A DNA stretch of 51,014 nt from Gemmatimonadota bacterium (GTDB lineage Bacteria; Gemmatimonadota; Gemmatimonadetes; Longimicrobiales; Gaopeijiaceae), in assembly GCA_007125845.1 (NCBI GenBank), contig SLCK01000059.1, forward strand, positions 1 to 51,014. The letters run 5' to 3'. This document shows, piece by piece, positions 31,074 through 40,104 of the stretch. A program made the position numbers and the translations under genes. Position 1 is the stretch's first letter, and each line of letters begins with the position of its first letter. Below the pieces are notes generated by a model. The model ran no database searches. It saw only the letters and a program-made list of their open reading frames with translations, and was not told the DNA's origin.

Positions 31074-32446
31074 TGTCTACGGGACAGCCGATCCCTTCCG
31101 GTCGCGGATCGCCGCCCTCGCCCAGCGCGATCCGACCCTTCCACCTCCCGCCGGTCCGCTCCGACCGCCTGGGCAACGGCCTCGCCGTGCGTTCGATGGC
31201 GAGGACGGAGGTGCCGCTGGTTTCGATTGCGCTCGTGCTGGACGTGGGCGAGGCGCCGGTGCCTGCGGGTCGGGAGGGGATCGCCGTATTCGCGGGAGAC
31301 GGCCTGCAGGGCGGGACCGCTCGGAGGTCCGGCGTCGAGCTCGCCGAGGGTCTCGAGCGCCTCGGTTCGGATCTTCGGGTCGCCACGGGATGGGACGCCA
31401 CCACCGTTGCGTTCACCTGCCTGGCGGAACGGCTCGACGAGATGCTCGCCCTCTTGTCGGAAGTGGTGCGGGAGCCAGCCTTCCCGCAGGACGAGGTGGA
31501 ACGGATACGCCGGCAGCGGCTGGCCGACCTGCACCGACGAAGGATGGAGCCCGCACGGCTCGCGGACGATGAGCTCCTGAGGGAGATGGTTCCCGACGGG
31601 CAACCGTACGGGCGTCCCCTCCTCGGAACCCCGGCATCCGTGGAGTCCCTCGATGCCGAGGGGGTGAGGGCCTTCGTGGAGGAGCGCTACGGTCCTGTGC
31701 GGGGGGGTCTGGTGGCGGTCGGGGACCTCTCCGAGGAGCGCGTCGCCGACCTCGCGGCCCGGCATTTCGGGGAGTGGGGCAAGCAGGCGAACGATCGGGC
31801 GGATCTGTCCCGGCACCGGGAGTCAGGTGGACGGAAGCTCGTGCTCGTGAACCGCCCGGGGGCGGTCCAGTCCGAGCTCCGTGTCGGGCACCTGGGACCT
31901 CCTCGAGGGACCTCCCAGGAGGACGCCCTCCGGGTGGCGAACAGCATCCTCGGGGGAGCCTTCACGAGCCGCCTCAATCTCCGCCTCAGGGAGGAACGAG
32001 GCTTCACCTACGGAGTGAGGTCCCGCCTGTCTTTGCGCCGAGACGGCGGAACGTTCACGATCGGAACGTCGGTCGACACGGGGGTGACCGCCGAGGCCTT
32101 GGCCGAGACGATGGAGGTCTTCGACCGGTTCGTCCAATCCGGCCCCTCCGAGGAGGAGGTGACCCAGGCCCGCGACTACCTTGCGGGAGTCTTCCCCCTC
32201 CGGATGGAGACCACGGCCCAGCTCGCGGCGCGTCTTGCCGAGCTCCTGGTCTTCGACCTGCCCGACGACCACCATCACACGTACCGCGACCGGATCCGGG
32301 GGGTGGACGCGGAGGCGGCGGGGGAGGCCGCGGCGGCCCACCTCCGTCCTGATCGGGCGGTCATGCTGGTCGTCGGAGATGCCGAGCGGGTCGCCGGTGA
32401 GCTGGAGCAAGCCGGGCTTGGCGAGCTGAAGGTCAGGGACCCATGA
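31073..32446 (+). CDS. M16 family peptidase, non-catalytic partner
   Basis: 457 residues; the ATG shares one base with the upstream stop. It has the two-lobed M16 fold (LGNGLAVRSMARTEVPLVSIALVL split as its first strand pair; RRSGVELAEGLERLGSDL; RYGPVRGGLVAVGDLSEE; NSILGGAFTSRLNLRLREERGFTYGV split at GGAFTSRLN) but the HxxEH position reads GIAVFAGDG, so zinc cannot bind. The R and Y of REERGFTYG, which hold substrate in M16 dimers, are kept. It therefore should complement the preceding catalytic subunit. An N-terminal 25-residue Pro/Ser-rich extension precedes the domain. Confidence 0.9.
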   Translation: MSTGQPIPSGRGSPPSPSAIRPFHLPPVRSDRLGNGLAVRSMARTEVPLVSIALVLDVGEAPVPAGREGIAVFAGDGLQGGTARRSGVELAEGLERLGSDLRVATGWDATTVAFTCLAERLDEMLALLSEVVREPAFPQDEVERIRRQRLADLHRRRMEPARLADDELLREMVPDGQPYGRPLLGTPASVESLDAEGVRAFVEERYGPVRGGLVAVGDLSEERVADLAARHFGEWGKQANDRADLSRHRESGGRKLVLVNRPGAVQSELRVGHLGPPRGTSQEDALRVANSILGGAFTSRLNLRLREERGFTYGVRSRLSLRRDGGTFTIGTSVDTGVTAEALAETMEVFDRFVQSGPSEEEVTQARDYLAGVFPLRMETTAQLAARLAELLVFDLPDDHHHTYRDRIRGVDAEAAGEAAAAHLRPDRAVMLVVGDAERVAGELEQAGLGELKVRDP

Positions 32447-33099
32447 CCGATTCGAGGGAGCGGGAGGAGGAGATGGGGCGACTGCCCCGCGATCCCGGGG
32501 GCTCACTCGGCTCGCTCGAGGACACCGGACTCGTCGACCGCCGCGAGATCTATGACGGGCGGATCGTCCGCTTGAGCCTCGACACGGTTCGCTTCCCGGG
32601 AGGCGGGTCGGGGTCGTTGGAGCTCGTTCGACATCCCGGCGCCTCGGCCGTCGTGCCCTTCCTGGACCCTCCGACCGCCTCGGATCCGCGAGTGCTGCTC
32701 CTGTACCAATACCGCTACGCTGCCGGAGGGCCCCTGTACGAGATCCCGGCGGGGATGCCCGATTCCGTGGACGAGCCCTGGGAGAGGTGCGCGCGCCGGG
32801 AGCTGGAGGAGGAGACCGGGTTCCACGCGAGCGAGCTCCGGTACCTCGGGCGGATCTTCACGACCCCGGGCTTCACGGACGAAGTGATCCACCTCTTCGC
32901 CGGAGCCGGTCTCGAGGAGGGAACGCTCGACCGGGACCGGGACGAATACCTCACCGTTTTCCGGCTGCCCCTCTCGCGTGCGATCGAGGGGGTGCGGCGG
33001 GGCGAGATCGTGGACGCCAAGACGGTGGCGGGCCTTCTCTACGCCGCCGCCTTCCGCGAGAGTGCCTGGGAGGAGGATCGTACGGCCCCGGCGCGGTGA
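32443..33099 (+). CDS. Nudix hydrolase, ADP-ribose pyrophosphatase type
   Basis: 218 residues, overlapping the peptidase gene by 4 nt. The Nudix box is GMPDSVDEPWERCARRELEE plus ETGF: the RELEEETG core is intact, and there is one extra residue between the leading G and the first E compared with the strict pattern. Family features before and after it (LVRHPGASAVVPFL, YQYRYAAGGPLYEIPAG, FTTPGFTDEVIHLFAG) match the ADP-ribose/GDP-mannose pyrophosphatase subgroup, which cleaves ADP-ribose to AMP and ribose-5-phosphate. The first 30 residues are polar and probably disordered. The enzyme is probably a housekeeping hydrolase co-transcribed with the M16 pair. Confidence 0.92.
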   Translation: MTDSREREEEMGRLPRDPGGSLGSLEDTGLVDRREIYDGRIVRLSLDTVRFPGGGSGSLELVRHPGASAVVPFLDPPTASDPRVLLLYQYRYAAGGPLYEIPAGMPDSVDEPWERCARRELEEETGFHASELRYLGRIFTTPGFTDEVIHLFAGAGLEEGTLDRDRDEYLTVFRLPLSRAIEGVRRGEIVDAKTVAGLLYAAAFRESAWEEDRTAPAR

Positions 33100-33148
33100 T
33101 CCGTCCGATTCGGGATGGTCTGCGAGCTTCGGACGGTGGGGCCCGAAA

Positions 33149-33181
33149 GTGTCCTCTCCGGGTGTCACCGGAAGGGGACAC
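33149..33181 (+). terminator. Hairpin after the Nudix gene
   Basis: GTGTCC and TCCGG pair with CCGGA and GGACAC around a 6-nt loop, with a 2-nt internal bulge on each side and one extra G. It begins 49 nt after the Nudix stop. No T-run follows, so termination is uncertain. The remaining gap to 33340 shows no strong promoter. Confidence 0.4.
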
Positions 33182-33340
33182 ATCCCCGCTCGACCGGAGG
33201 AGCGAACCTCCGAAACCCCAGTCGTTTGGCCCCTCCTGCCATCGGCATGGATCGTGCAACATTCATTGGGCGAGAGGCCCGATCCGGGCCACTTCCCCGA
33301 AGAATGGGGCGAAAACCCGCACCGACCGAGGTGATGAGCC

Positions 33341-33991
33341 ATGTTTGCCGATACAGCGAAACGCTCGGACGACGCCCGCATCCAGGGCCCCGCGAAGAAG
33401 ACCCGCGAGGAGCTGGGCACCCTCTCGGACAGCGAGGTGGTGCAGCGATTCCTCGATGGCGAAGAGCGGGCCTTCGGTGAGCTGGTCGATCGCTACGACG
33501 GTCGGCTCGTCAACTTCGTCTACCGGACCGTCGGCGACCGCGAGCGGGCCCAGGATCTGGTGCAGGAGACCTTCGTTCGGGTCTACCGACACCTCCACCG
33601 CTTCGACCAGACGAAGAAGTTCTCGACCTGGATCTACACGATCGCGAGCAATCTGGCGAAGAACGAGCTCAGGAACCGTTCCCGCAACCCGCTCGTTCTC
33701 TTCCAGACCATAAAGAAGAACTGGGACGCCGACCACCGGCCGTTGGAGTGGGAGGACGAGTCGATGAAGCCGGACGACCTGTACCGGAAGCGCCACGTGC
33801 GGGACGTGGTCGAGAAGGCGGTACAGGAGCTGCCCGAGCATCACCGGATCGTCTTCGTGCTCCGGGAGCTGGAGGGGCGGACCTACGAGGACATCGCGGA
33901 GATCACGGACACGAACCTGGGGACGGTGAAGAGTCGCCTCAATCGCGCGCGCAACAACTTCGCCCGCATCGTCGCGCCGATGATCGACTGA
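33341..33991 (+). CDS. ECF-type RNA polymerase sigma factor
   Basis: 216 residues; the ATG is preceded by GAGGTGAT. Region 2 covers about 30-105 (FGELVDRYDGRLVNFVYRTVG, here split; RAQDLVQETFVRVYRHL; FSTWIYTIASNLAKNELR split at IASN) and region 4 covers about 150-210 (AVQELPEHHRIVFVLRELEG, DIAEITDTNLGTVKSRLNRA). The linker between them is long (about 35 residues, with HRPLEWEDESMKPDD), as in RpoE/SigW-like members. It directs RNA polymerase to stress or envelope promoters of the GGAAC type. The zinc-type anti-sigma gene lies 377 nt downstream after a strong hairpin, a wider spacing than the usual overlapping pair. Confidence 0.95.
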   Translation: MFADTAKRSDDARIQGPAKKTREELGTLSDSEVVQRFLDGEERAFGELVDRYDGRLVNFVYRTVGDRERAQDLVQETFVRVYRHLHRFDQTKKFSTWIYTIASNLAKNELRNRSRNPLVLFQTIKKNWDADHRPLEWEDESMKPDDLYRKRHVRDVVEKAVQELPEHHRIVFVLRELEGRTYEDIAEITDTNLGTVKSRLNRARNNFARIVAPMID

Positions 33992-34030
33992 CCGCCGCCG
34001 GCCACCCGTCCGGTGGCCACGAGATGGCAA

Positions 34031-34072
34031 CCCGATCCCCCGCCGGAGTCTTTCCGGCGGGGGATCGGGCGT
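34031..34072 (+). terminator. Terminator-like hairpin after the ECF sigma gene
   Basis: Perfect 17-bp stem CCCGATCCCCCGCCGGA / TCCGGCGGGGGATCGGG with loop GTCTT, then CGTTTATGG with a short T-run. A smaller GGCCACC/GGTGGCC hairpin precedes it at about 34001-34019. It probably separates the sigma gene from its anti-sigma gene transcriptionally. Confidence 0.75.
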
Positions 34073-34368
34073 TTATGGGGTCATTGATGCTGGGAGTGCG
34101 GAACTTCCCGTTGGAACCCCCCTTCGCGCCGGCCTGTACAACACGACGATATCAGACGGAGGTTGGACGCCGGGAGCGCCGGGCGGTGAAACGACCGCGC
34201 AGCGGCACAGTCGCTGGGCGGCCCGGTTCCGCCAGGAGGATGAGGAACCCAGGTGCGCCCATCAACGTATGAATGGCATGGAGCGTGGGTTCTGAAACCG
34301 TGCCTCCTTCCTTGCAGCCTCGGCTCTCCACGAGTTGTCGCACAGGTTTCCCGGAGGATTAGGATTCA
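34073..34368 (+). promoter_or_regulatory. 296-bp gap with GGAAC repeats upstream of the anti-sigma gene
   Basis: No gene is seen here. Two copies of GGAAC (34100-34104, 34113-34117) lie 13 bp apart; GGAAC is the usual -35 core of ECF promoters. Seventeen bp after the second copy is TGTACA, a possible -10. If real, the ECF sigma factor next door could drive its own anti-sigma gene from here. Confidence 0.3.
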
Positions 34369-34911
34369 ATGAAGTGCTCGGACTTCCTGGCTCGGTTCTC
34401 TGAGTTCTACGATGGGGATCCATCGTGTGAGGACCGCAAGGCCTTCGAGGAACACCGGGCATCGTGCGCCTCCTGCCGCCGCTACGAGGACGTGGTCAGG
34501 CGCGGGGTCGAGTTCCTGCGCGAGCTGCCCGCTCCCGCTCCGCGCGACGATTTCCGCGCACGGCTGCAGCACTCCATCTACCAGGCGGACGAGAGGCGCC
34601 GCCGTCGCAGGGCTCCGCTCGGCAGCTCGGTAGGGATGGCCGCAGTGGCGGCAGGAGCGATCCTGTTCGCGGTGCTCTGGATGCCGGTCCTCCTCGACAC
34701 GGAACCGGTGGTCGAGATGCCGCGGATCGTGGTGGAGAACCCGCCTGAGCCGGTGCCGACTTCGACCGCCGCCTCCCGCCTCGAACCCGACCCGGTCTCG
34801 CCTTTCGAGGATTCCGACCTCTGGAGGCAGTCCAACGCGCTCCTCTATCGGCATTCGCCGCTCTTCCAACGACACCGGGAACCCGGGCTGGTGCGCACGG
34901 GCCTGCAGTGA
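34369..34911 (+). CDS. Anti-sigma factor with zinc-finger (ZAS/zf-HC2) domain
   Basis: 180 residues after a GGAGG 15 nt upstream and a closer AGGA. The N-terminal domain has Cys3 and the ZAS signature H-x3-C-x2-C (His29, Cys33, Cys36: EEHRASCASC). One membrane helix follows at about 86-108 (VGMAAVAAGAILFAVLWMPV). A Pro/Glu-rich periplasmic part (about 70 residues) contains no recognised sensor domain. ZAS proteins bind and hold an ECF sigma factor at the membrane until zinc loss or proteolysis frees it. The ECF gene upstream is the natural partner. The short periplasmic tail would be the target of regulated proteolysis, if that is how it works. Confidence 0.88.
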   Translation: MKCSDFLARFSEFYDGDPSCEDRKAFEEHRASCASCRRYEDVVRRGVEFLRELPAPAPRDDFRARLQHSIYQADERRRRRRAPLGSSVGMAAVAAGAILFAVLWMPVLLDTEPVVEMPRIVVENPPEPVPTSTAASRLEPDPVSPFEDSDLWRQSNALLYRHSPLFQRHREPGLVRTGLQ

Positions 34912-34918
34912 GTTGGGG

Positions 34919-35926
34919 ATGATCCCCAGCGCGCTGAAAGCTGAGCTCGCCGATCGGCCCGGCGGCGTCTTCTACCTGCACGGGGAGGACGAGTACGCCA
35001 AGGAGGCGGCCGCCGAAGAATTGGCCCGGATTCACCTGGCGCCGGATACTCGCGACTTCAACTACGATCCTCTGCGCGGCTCCGAGCTCGACCCGGAGAC
35101 TCTCGCCTCCACGCTCGGGACCCCCCCGATGATGGCGGAATGGCGGGTGGTGAGGATTCGGGAGACACAGGCCCTCGCCGCCTCACCTCGAGCGCGGGAC
35201 CTGGTCCTCGGCGCGGCCGGTGCTCCCCCGCCCGGACTCGTCCTGATCCTGCTCTGCACCAAGCCCCAGGGCAGCAAGGCCAAGTTCTACACGACGCTGG
35301 AAAGGTCAGCCCGCTCCCTCGCCTTCAACGTACCGGGCCCGAACGACCTTCCGGCTTGGCTCGTCGATTCGGCTCGGGACAGGCTGGGACGGGAGTTGGA
35401 GGAATCTGCCGCTCGCGGGTTGGCGCAGGCGATCGGCGGGGAGGTCTCGCTCCTGATGAGGGAGCTGGAGAAGCTGGACACGTTGGTGGACGAGGGAGAG
35501 CCGATCACCCTGGACGCGGTGAGGGCAGCCGGCACCCGCATCCCGCGGCAGGATCGCTGGCACTGGTTCGACCTGGTGGGTGAAAGGCGGTTCGACGAGG
35601 CCCTTTCGGGCCTTCCGGTTCTGTTTGCCCACGGCGAGACCGGGGTCGGGCTCACCATCGGGCTCGCCACCCACCTGCTCCGCCTCGGGGTTGCCCTGGA
35701 CGGGGGAGCGGATGCGCTCCGGGCCTCACTTCCTGGGAGGCAGGGCTGGGTCGCCGGAAAGCTCGCGAAACAGGCTCGAGGCTGGGACCCCAGGGCGCTC
35801 GAGGATGCCCTGGAGGGACTTCTCCTCCTGGACCGGCACCTCAAGTCGAGTGCGCTCCCCGATCAGCATCTCGTCGAGAGCTGGCTTCTCGAGCGCGCCG
35901 CAGGGAGCGAGGCGGTGGCGGGGTGA
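34919..35926 (+). CDS. holA: DNA polymerase III delta subunit
   Basis: 335 residues from an ATG 8 nt after the anti-sigma stop; a TTG 6 nt earlier is also possible. Family features are the N-terminal VFYLHGEDEYAKEAAAEEL, DFNYDPLRG, LASTLGTPPMMAEWRVVRIR (split at MMAEW), VLILLCTK, LAQAIGGEVSLLMRELEKL split as GGEVSLLMRE, and the C-terminal domain with FDLVGERRFDEALSGL and LEGLLLLDRHLKSS. The subunit opens the beta clamp in the clamp loader. No strong ribosome-binding site is visible, so translation may be coupled to the preceding gene. Confidence 0.9.
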   Translation: MIPSALKAELADRPGGVFYLHGEDEYAKEAAAEELARIHLAPDTRDFNYDPLRGSELDPETLASTLGTPPMMAEWRVVRIRETQALAASPRARDLVLGAAGAPPPGLVLILLCTKPQGSKAKFYTTLERSARSLAFNVPGPNDLPAWLVDSARDRLGRELEESAARGLAQAIGGEVSLLMRELEKLDTLVDEGEPITLDAVRAAGTRIPRQDRWHWFDLVGERRFDEALSGLPVLFAHGETGVGLTIGLATHLLRLGVALDGGADALRASLPGRQGWVAGKLAKQARGWDPRALEDALEGLLLLDRHLKSSALPDQHLVESWLLERAAGSEAVAG

Positions 35927-36027
35927 TCCGGCCTTCGGCGCGGCGCCTGTGCATGGAGGTTTGCCGGAAACGCGTGTCCGGCCGTATCGTTCAGTGTTCC
36001 CCCCCGCACTCTCGCTGGAGGTAGGGC

Positions 36028-37335
36028 ATGCGTAGATGGACGTGGATGGCGGCGCTGGTCGCCGGATGGACGCTCGCCGGCTGCGGCGAGTCAGGCCCAG
36101 AGGATCTGCCCGAGCAGGCGCTGGACGCGGCGCCGGAGGCGGTGGCGGAGGGCGACGTCGAGCTCGTCGAGCAAGCGCGGGAGATCCACGATCGGATCAT
36201 CACGATCGACACCCACGTGGACATCCCCTTCAACTTCGCTACCGAGGAGGTCAATCCGGGCGAGCGCGGGCGCTTTCAGAACGACCTTCCGAAGATGAGG
36301 GAGGGCGGGCTCGACGCTGCCTTTTTCATCGTTTACCACGCTCAGGAGGAGCGGACTCCGGAGGGGTATGAGCGGGCGTACGGGAGGGCGATGCAGAAGT
36401 TCGACGGCATCCGTCGCATGGCCTACCAGCTCTACCCGGACGAGATCGATCTCGCCTACACGGCCGACGACGTGGAGCGGATCCACGGGGAGGGGAAGCT
36501 GGTCGCATTGATCGGGGTCGAGAACCTCTATCCCATCGGAGAGGATCTCTCGATCATCGGCGATTGGTACGAGCTGGGTGCCCGCTACGCCTCGCTGACC
36601 CACAACGGACACAGCCAGTTCGGCGACGCCGCCACCGAGCGTCCTCAGTTCGGGGACGACGGGCCCGAATGGGGCGGGCTGTCGCCCCTCGGCGAGCAGG
36701 CGATCGACGAGCTGAATCGACTCGGTATCATGGTGGACGTCTCCCACGCCCACCGGGAAACCATGCTTCAGACCGTCGAGCGTTCCCGGGCCCCCATCAT
36801 CGCCTCGCACTCCTCCGTGCGAGCCCTCGCGGACCACCCGCGCAACCTGGACGACGAGCAGCTGCGCGCCATCCGCGACAACGGGGGGGTGGCCCAGACG
36901 ACGGCGCTCGGCGCATTCGTCAAAGTCCAGCCACCCGAGCGCGGGGAGGCGATCGACGCCCTGAGGGACCGCTTCGGGGTCACGGCCGGATCCGACGTCG
37001 AGGCGCTCTCGCCGGAGAACCGGGCCGAGTACGAGGCCGGAATGGAGGAGATCGACGAGCGGTTCCCTCCCGCGAGCCTCGAGGACTACATCGATCACGT
37101 GGAGTACGCGGTCGACCTCATCGGAGTCGACCACGTCGGAATCTCGTCGGACTTCGACGGTGGAGGCGGCGTCGAAGGATGGATGGACAGCTCGGAGACC
37201 TTCAACGTGACGCTCGAGCTGGTCCGCAGGGGGTACAGCGAGGAGGAGATCCGCATGATCTGGGGAGGGAACCTCCTGCGCGTCTTGCGGGACGTGGAGG
37301 AGGTCGCTCGCGAGATCCAGGCGGGAGGCGACTGA
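36028..37335 (+). CDS. M19 family (renal-type) dipeptidase lipoprotein
   Basis: 435 residues with GGAGG 8 nt before the ATG. The lipoprotein signal ends in TLAGC (Cys19). The catalytic domain has the metal ligands in TIDTHVD (His, Asp), GVEN (Glu), VDVSHAH (His) and IASHSS (His), and the late conserved DHVGISSDFDGGGG. Membrane dipeptidases of this family hydrolyse dipeptides, including D-amino-acid-containing and beta-lactam-like ones, with two zinc ions. Anchored in the envelope, it may recycle peptidoglycan or scavenge peptides. It is flanked by independent housekeeping genes. Confidence 0.93.
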   Translation: MRRWTWMAALVAGWTLAGCGESGPEDLPEQALDAAPEAVAEGDVELVEQAREIHDRIITIDTHVDIPFNFATEEVNPGERGRFQNDLPKMREGGLDAAFFIVYHAQEERTPEGYERAYGRAMQKFDGIRRMAYQLYPDEIDLAYTADDVERIHGEGKLVALIGVENLYPIGEDLSIIGDWYELGARYASLTHNGHSQFGDAATERPQFGDDGPEWGGLSPLGEQAIDELNRLGIMVDVSHAHRETMLQTVERSRAPIIASHSSVRALADHPRNLDDEQLRAIRDNGGVAQTTALGAFVKVQPPERGEAIDALRDRFGVTAGSDVEALSPENRAEYEAGMEEIDERFPPASLEDYIDHVEYAVDLIGVDHVGISSDFDGGGGVEGWMDSSETFNVTLELVRRGYSEEEIRMIWGGNLLRVLRDVEEVAREIQAGGD

Positions 37336-37365
37336 CCCGGACCGGGCTCTGCGCGACCCGGTCGG

Positions 37366-37394
37366 TTGATCGCGGCGGGGGCCCTCGATATCCT
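37366..37394 (+). promoter_or_regulatory. Candidate sigma-70 promoter of mutS
   Basis: TTGATC (4/6) and TATCCT (4/6) are exactly 17 bp apart, placing the start near 37401 and leaving a leader of about 50 nt. A GACCGGG/CCCGGTC hairpin lies just upstream, after the dipeptidase stop. Confidence 0.5.
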
Positions 37395-37452
37395 TTTCGC
37401 GCAGGCGTCGCCCGCTCGTCCGTACGTTCACTCCGGGATCCCGCTCCACGCC

Positions 37453-40104
37453 ATGTCGCAGGCCGCTGACACCCCGCTCATGCGCCAGTGGAGGGACGCG
37501 AAGCGTCGTCATCCCGACGCCCTGGTCTTCTTCCGGGTAGGAGACTTCTTCGAGCTCTTCCACGAGGATGCCAAGGAGGGCGCGCGGCTGCTCGGCCTCA
37601 CGCTCACCATGAGGAACAACGGCGCGGCCGCCGACGTGCCGATGGCGGGTGTGCCGGCGAAGGCCCTCGACGAATACCTCGGTCGCGTGGTGGCGGCGGG
37701 ATATCGCGCCGCAATCTGCGATCAGGTGGAGGACGCCTCGGAGGCGAAAGGTATCGTAAGACGGGAGGTGGTCGAGACCGTCACTCCCGGCACGGTCCTC
37801 CACGACAATCTCCTCCGGGCGGAGCGGAACAACTTTCTCGTCGCCCTCGCCCCGTGGGGGGACGGTGAGCTCGGTCTCGCCGCAGGCGATCTCTCCACGG
37901 GGGAGATCGTGGCATTGGTGCTGCCGGAATCGGAGCTCGCCGCCGAGCTCGGGCGGCTCGATCCCGCCGAGCTTCTTCTCCCGCGGTCGATGGAGACCGA
38001 TCCCCCGGAGGCCTTCGGTGGGGACCACCGGCTCGCATCGGCGACGCTGACGTACCGGGACGACTGGATCTTCGACGAGGAGGTCTGCCGGGACGAGCTC
38101 ACGGCCCGATACGGGGTTCTCTCCCTGGACGGACTGGGGTTCCAGCCGTCCGACGGGTCGATCGTCCGGGCCACCGGCGCACTCATCCAGTACCTTCGGG
38201 AGCTGCAGCCGGCGGGTGCCGAGCACCTCGGAGTTCCGAGGATTCGTCGACCGGGCGACGAGATGGTCCTGGACGAGATGACGCGTCGAAATCTCGAGCT
38301 CGTCGAGGCGCTCCGGCCCGACGAGGAAGGCGGCACGCTCGTAGCAGTCCTCGACGAGACCGTCACCGCGATGGGGGCCCGGCTCCTGCGACAGTGGATT
38401 CTTCGCCCCCTGGTCAGCGCGTCCGCGATCTGGGGCCGACAGGAGGCGGTGGACGAGCTCGTGCGCACGCCCCACCTGCGCCGCCAACTGCGCGAACGGC
38501 TGGACGGAATCCACGACCTCGAGAGGCTCGCGGGCAAGCTCGGAACCGGACGCGCGAATCCCCGCGAGCTCCTCGCCCTCGGCCGTTCGCTCGACATCCT
38601 TCCCGAGCTGCGCGACGCCGCTATCGAGTCGGAATCCTCCCAGCTCAGGGAGGTCACCGTCGAGCTGGACCTGCTCCCGGAGGTGAGCGACTTGATCGGT
38701 GCGGCGCTCGCGGACGAGGCGCCTCCCACCCTGCAGGAGGGTGGGGTCGTGCGGACGGGATTCTCCGAGGAGCTCGACGAGCTGCGGAATGTGCGGGACG
38801 GTGCCCGTGAGTTCATCGCCTCCCTCCAGACCCGGGAGCGAGAACGGACCGGGATCGGGTCCCTGAAGGTCGGATTCAACCGGGTCTTCGGGTACTACCT
38901 GGAAGTCACCAAGGCGAACCTGGACCGCGTTCCGGACGACTACGTCCGCAAGCAGACCCTGGCCAACGCCGAGCGGTACTTCACCCCGGAGCTCAAGGAG
39001 TGGGAGGAGAAGGTCACCGGAGCCGAGGAGAAGATCATCGAGCTCGAGACCCGACTCTATCGTGAAGTGCGGGAGGAGGTGGCCCGGGAGGTGCCTCGCC
39101 TGCGGGAGGTCGGGGGCCGGATCGCGCGCCTCGACGTTCTCGCCACCCTGGCGGAGATCGCGGTGCGGCGAGGCTATGTGCGGCCGGAGCTCCACACAGG
39201 CTTCGACCTGGAGATCCGGGCCGGCCGACATCCGGTGGTGGAGCGCATGATGCCCCGGGAGGAGTTCATTCCCAACGACCTGTCGCTGGACGAGGACGGC
39301 AGGGTGGTGATCCTCACCGGCCCCAACATGGCGGGGAAGAGCACGATCCTGCGTCAGGTGGGGCTCCTGCAGCTCCTGGCCCAGATGGGGGCCTTCGTGC
39401 CTGCCGATTCGGCGAGATTGCCCCTGTGCGACCGGATCTTCACGCGCGTCGGAGCCTCCGACAACCTGGCCCGGGGGCAGTCCACCTTCATGGTCGAGAT
39501 GCACGAATCCGCGGCGATCATCCACGGGGCGACCGAGAAGAGTCTCGTCCTCCTCGACGAGATCGGACGGGGTACGTCCACCTACGACGGCGTATCTATC
39601 GCCTGGGCGGTGACCGAGCACCTCCACGACGTGGTGGGCTCGAAGACGATCTTCGCGACCCACTACCACGAGCTCACGCAACTCGGGGACCTTCTCGGGG
39701 GCGTGAAGAATATGAACGTTGCGGTGCGTGAGGCGGGCGACGATATCGTCTTCCTGCGGCGCCTGGAAGAGGGCGGGGCCGATCGTTCCTACGGGATCCA
39801 GGTCGCGCGTCTGGCCGGACTTCCGGCCCCCATCATCGCCCGCGCCTTCGATATCCTCTTCGAGCTGGAGGGGAGCCACTCGGGCGGGGGCGAGGGGCTG
39901 GGTCGGAGCGGCCGGCGGAGGGGGGAGTCGGCCCGGGATGTCGATCAATTCTCGCTCTTCCAGAGGGAGGACCCGGTGGTGTCGCGGCTGAAGGGGATCG
40001 ACCCGGACGTGATGACGCCGCTCGAGGCCCTCAACTTCCTGAGCCGGTTGGCGGATGAGCTGCGCCGGCGTGATGAACGTCCAGACGATGGTGTATCGAG
40101 ATGA
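37453..40104 (+). CDS. mutS: DNA mismatch repair ATPase MutS
   Basis: 883 residues from the ATG of MSQAADTPLMRQW; this start has no clear ribosome-binding site. The mismatch-recognition phenylalanine lies in the canonical F-x-E context (RVGDFFELFHEDAKEG). The lever, clamp and core domains follow (VLDEMTRRNLELVE, FNRVFGYYLEVTKANLDRVP split at YYLEV). The ATPase has Walker A GPNMAGKST at about 623-631, GRGTSTYDG, and ATHYHELT. The C-terminus keeps a helix-turn-helix segment (DPDVMTPLEALNFLSRL) for dimerisation. It finds replication mismatches and recruits MutL. Its stop overlaps the small TonB-like gene by 4 nt. Confidence 0.97.
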   Translation: MSQAADTPLMRQWRDAKRRHPDALVFFRVGDFFELFHEDAKEGARLLGLTLTMRNNGAAADVPMAGVPAKALDEYLGRVVAAGYRAAICDQVEDASEAKGIVRREVVETVTPGTVLHDNLLRAERNNFLVALAPWGDGELGLAAGDLSTGEIVALVLPESELAAELGRLDPAELLLPRSMETDPPEAFGGDHRLASATLTYRDDWIFDEEVCRDELTARYGVLSLDGLGFQPSDGSIVRATGALIQYLRELQPAGAEHLGVPRIRRPGDEMVLDEMTRRNLELVEALRPDEEGGTLVAVLDETVTAMGARLLRQWILRPLVSASAIWGRQEAVDELVRTPHLRRQLRERLDGIHDLERLAGKLGTGRANPRELLALGRSLDILPELRDAAIESESSQLREVTVELDLLPEVSDLIGAALADEAPPTLQEGGVVRTGFSEELDELRNVRDGAREFIASLQTRERERTGIGSLKVGFNRVFGYYLEVTKANLDRVPDDYVRKQTLANAERYFTPELKEWEEKVTGAEEKIIELETRLYREVREEVAREVPRLREVGGRIARLDVLATLAEIAVRRGYVRPELHTGFDLEIRAGRHPVVERMMPREEFIPNDLSLDEDGRVVILTGPNMAGKSTILRQVGLLQLLAQMGAFVPADSARLPLCDRIFTRVGASDNLARGQSTFMVEMHESAAIIHGATEKSLVLLDEIGRGTSTYDGVSIAWAVTEHLHDVVGSKTIFATHYHELTQLGDLLGGVKNMNVAVREAGDDIVFLRRLEEGGADRSYGIQVARLAGLPAPIIARAFDILFELEGSHSGGGEGLGRSGRRRGESARDVDQFSLFQREDPVVSRLKGIDPDVMTPLEALNFLSRLADELRRRDERPDDGVSR

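Noticed and set aside
36091..36270. Possible small minus-strand gene at the start of the dipeptidase gene.
   Set aside because: Only the complementary image of a conserved lipoprotein signal and dipeptidase N-terminus; no independent signal.
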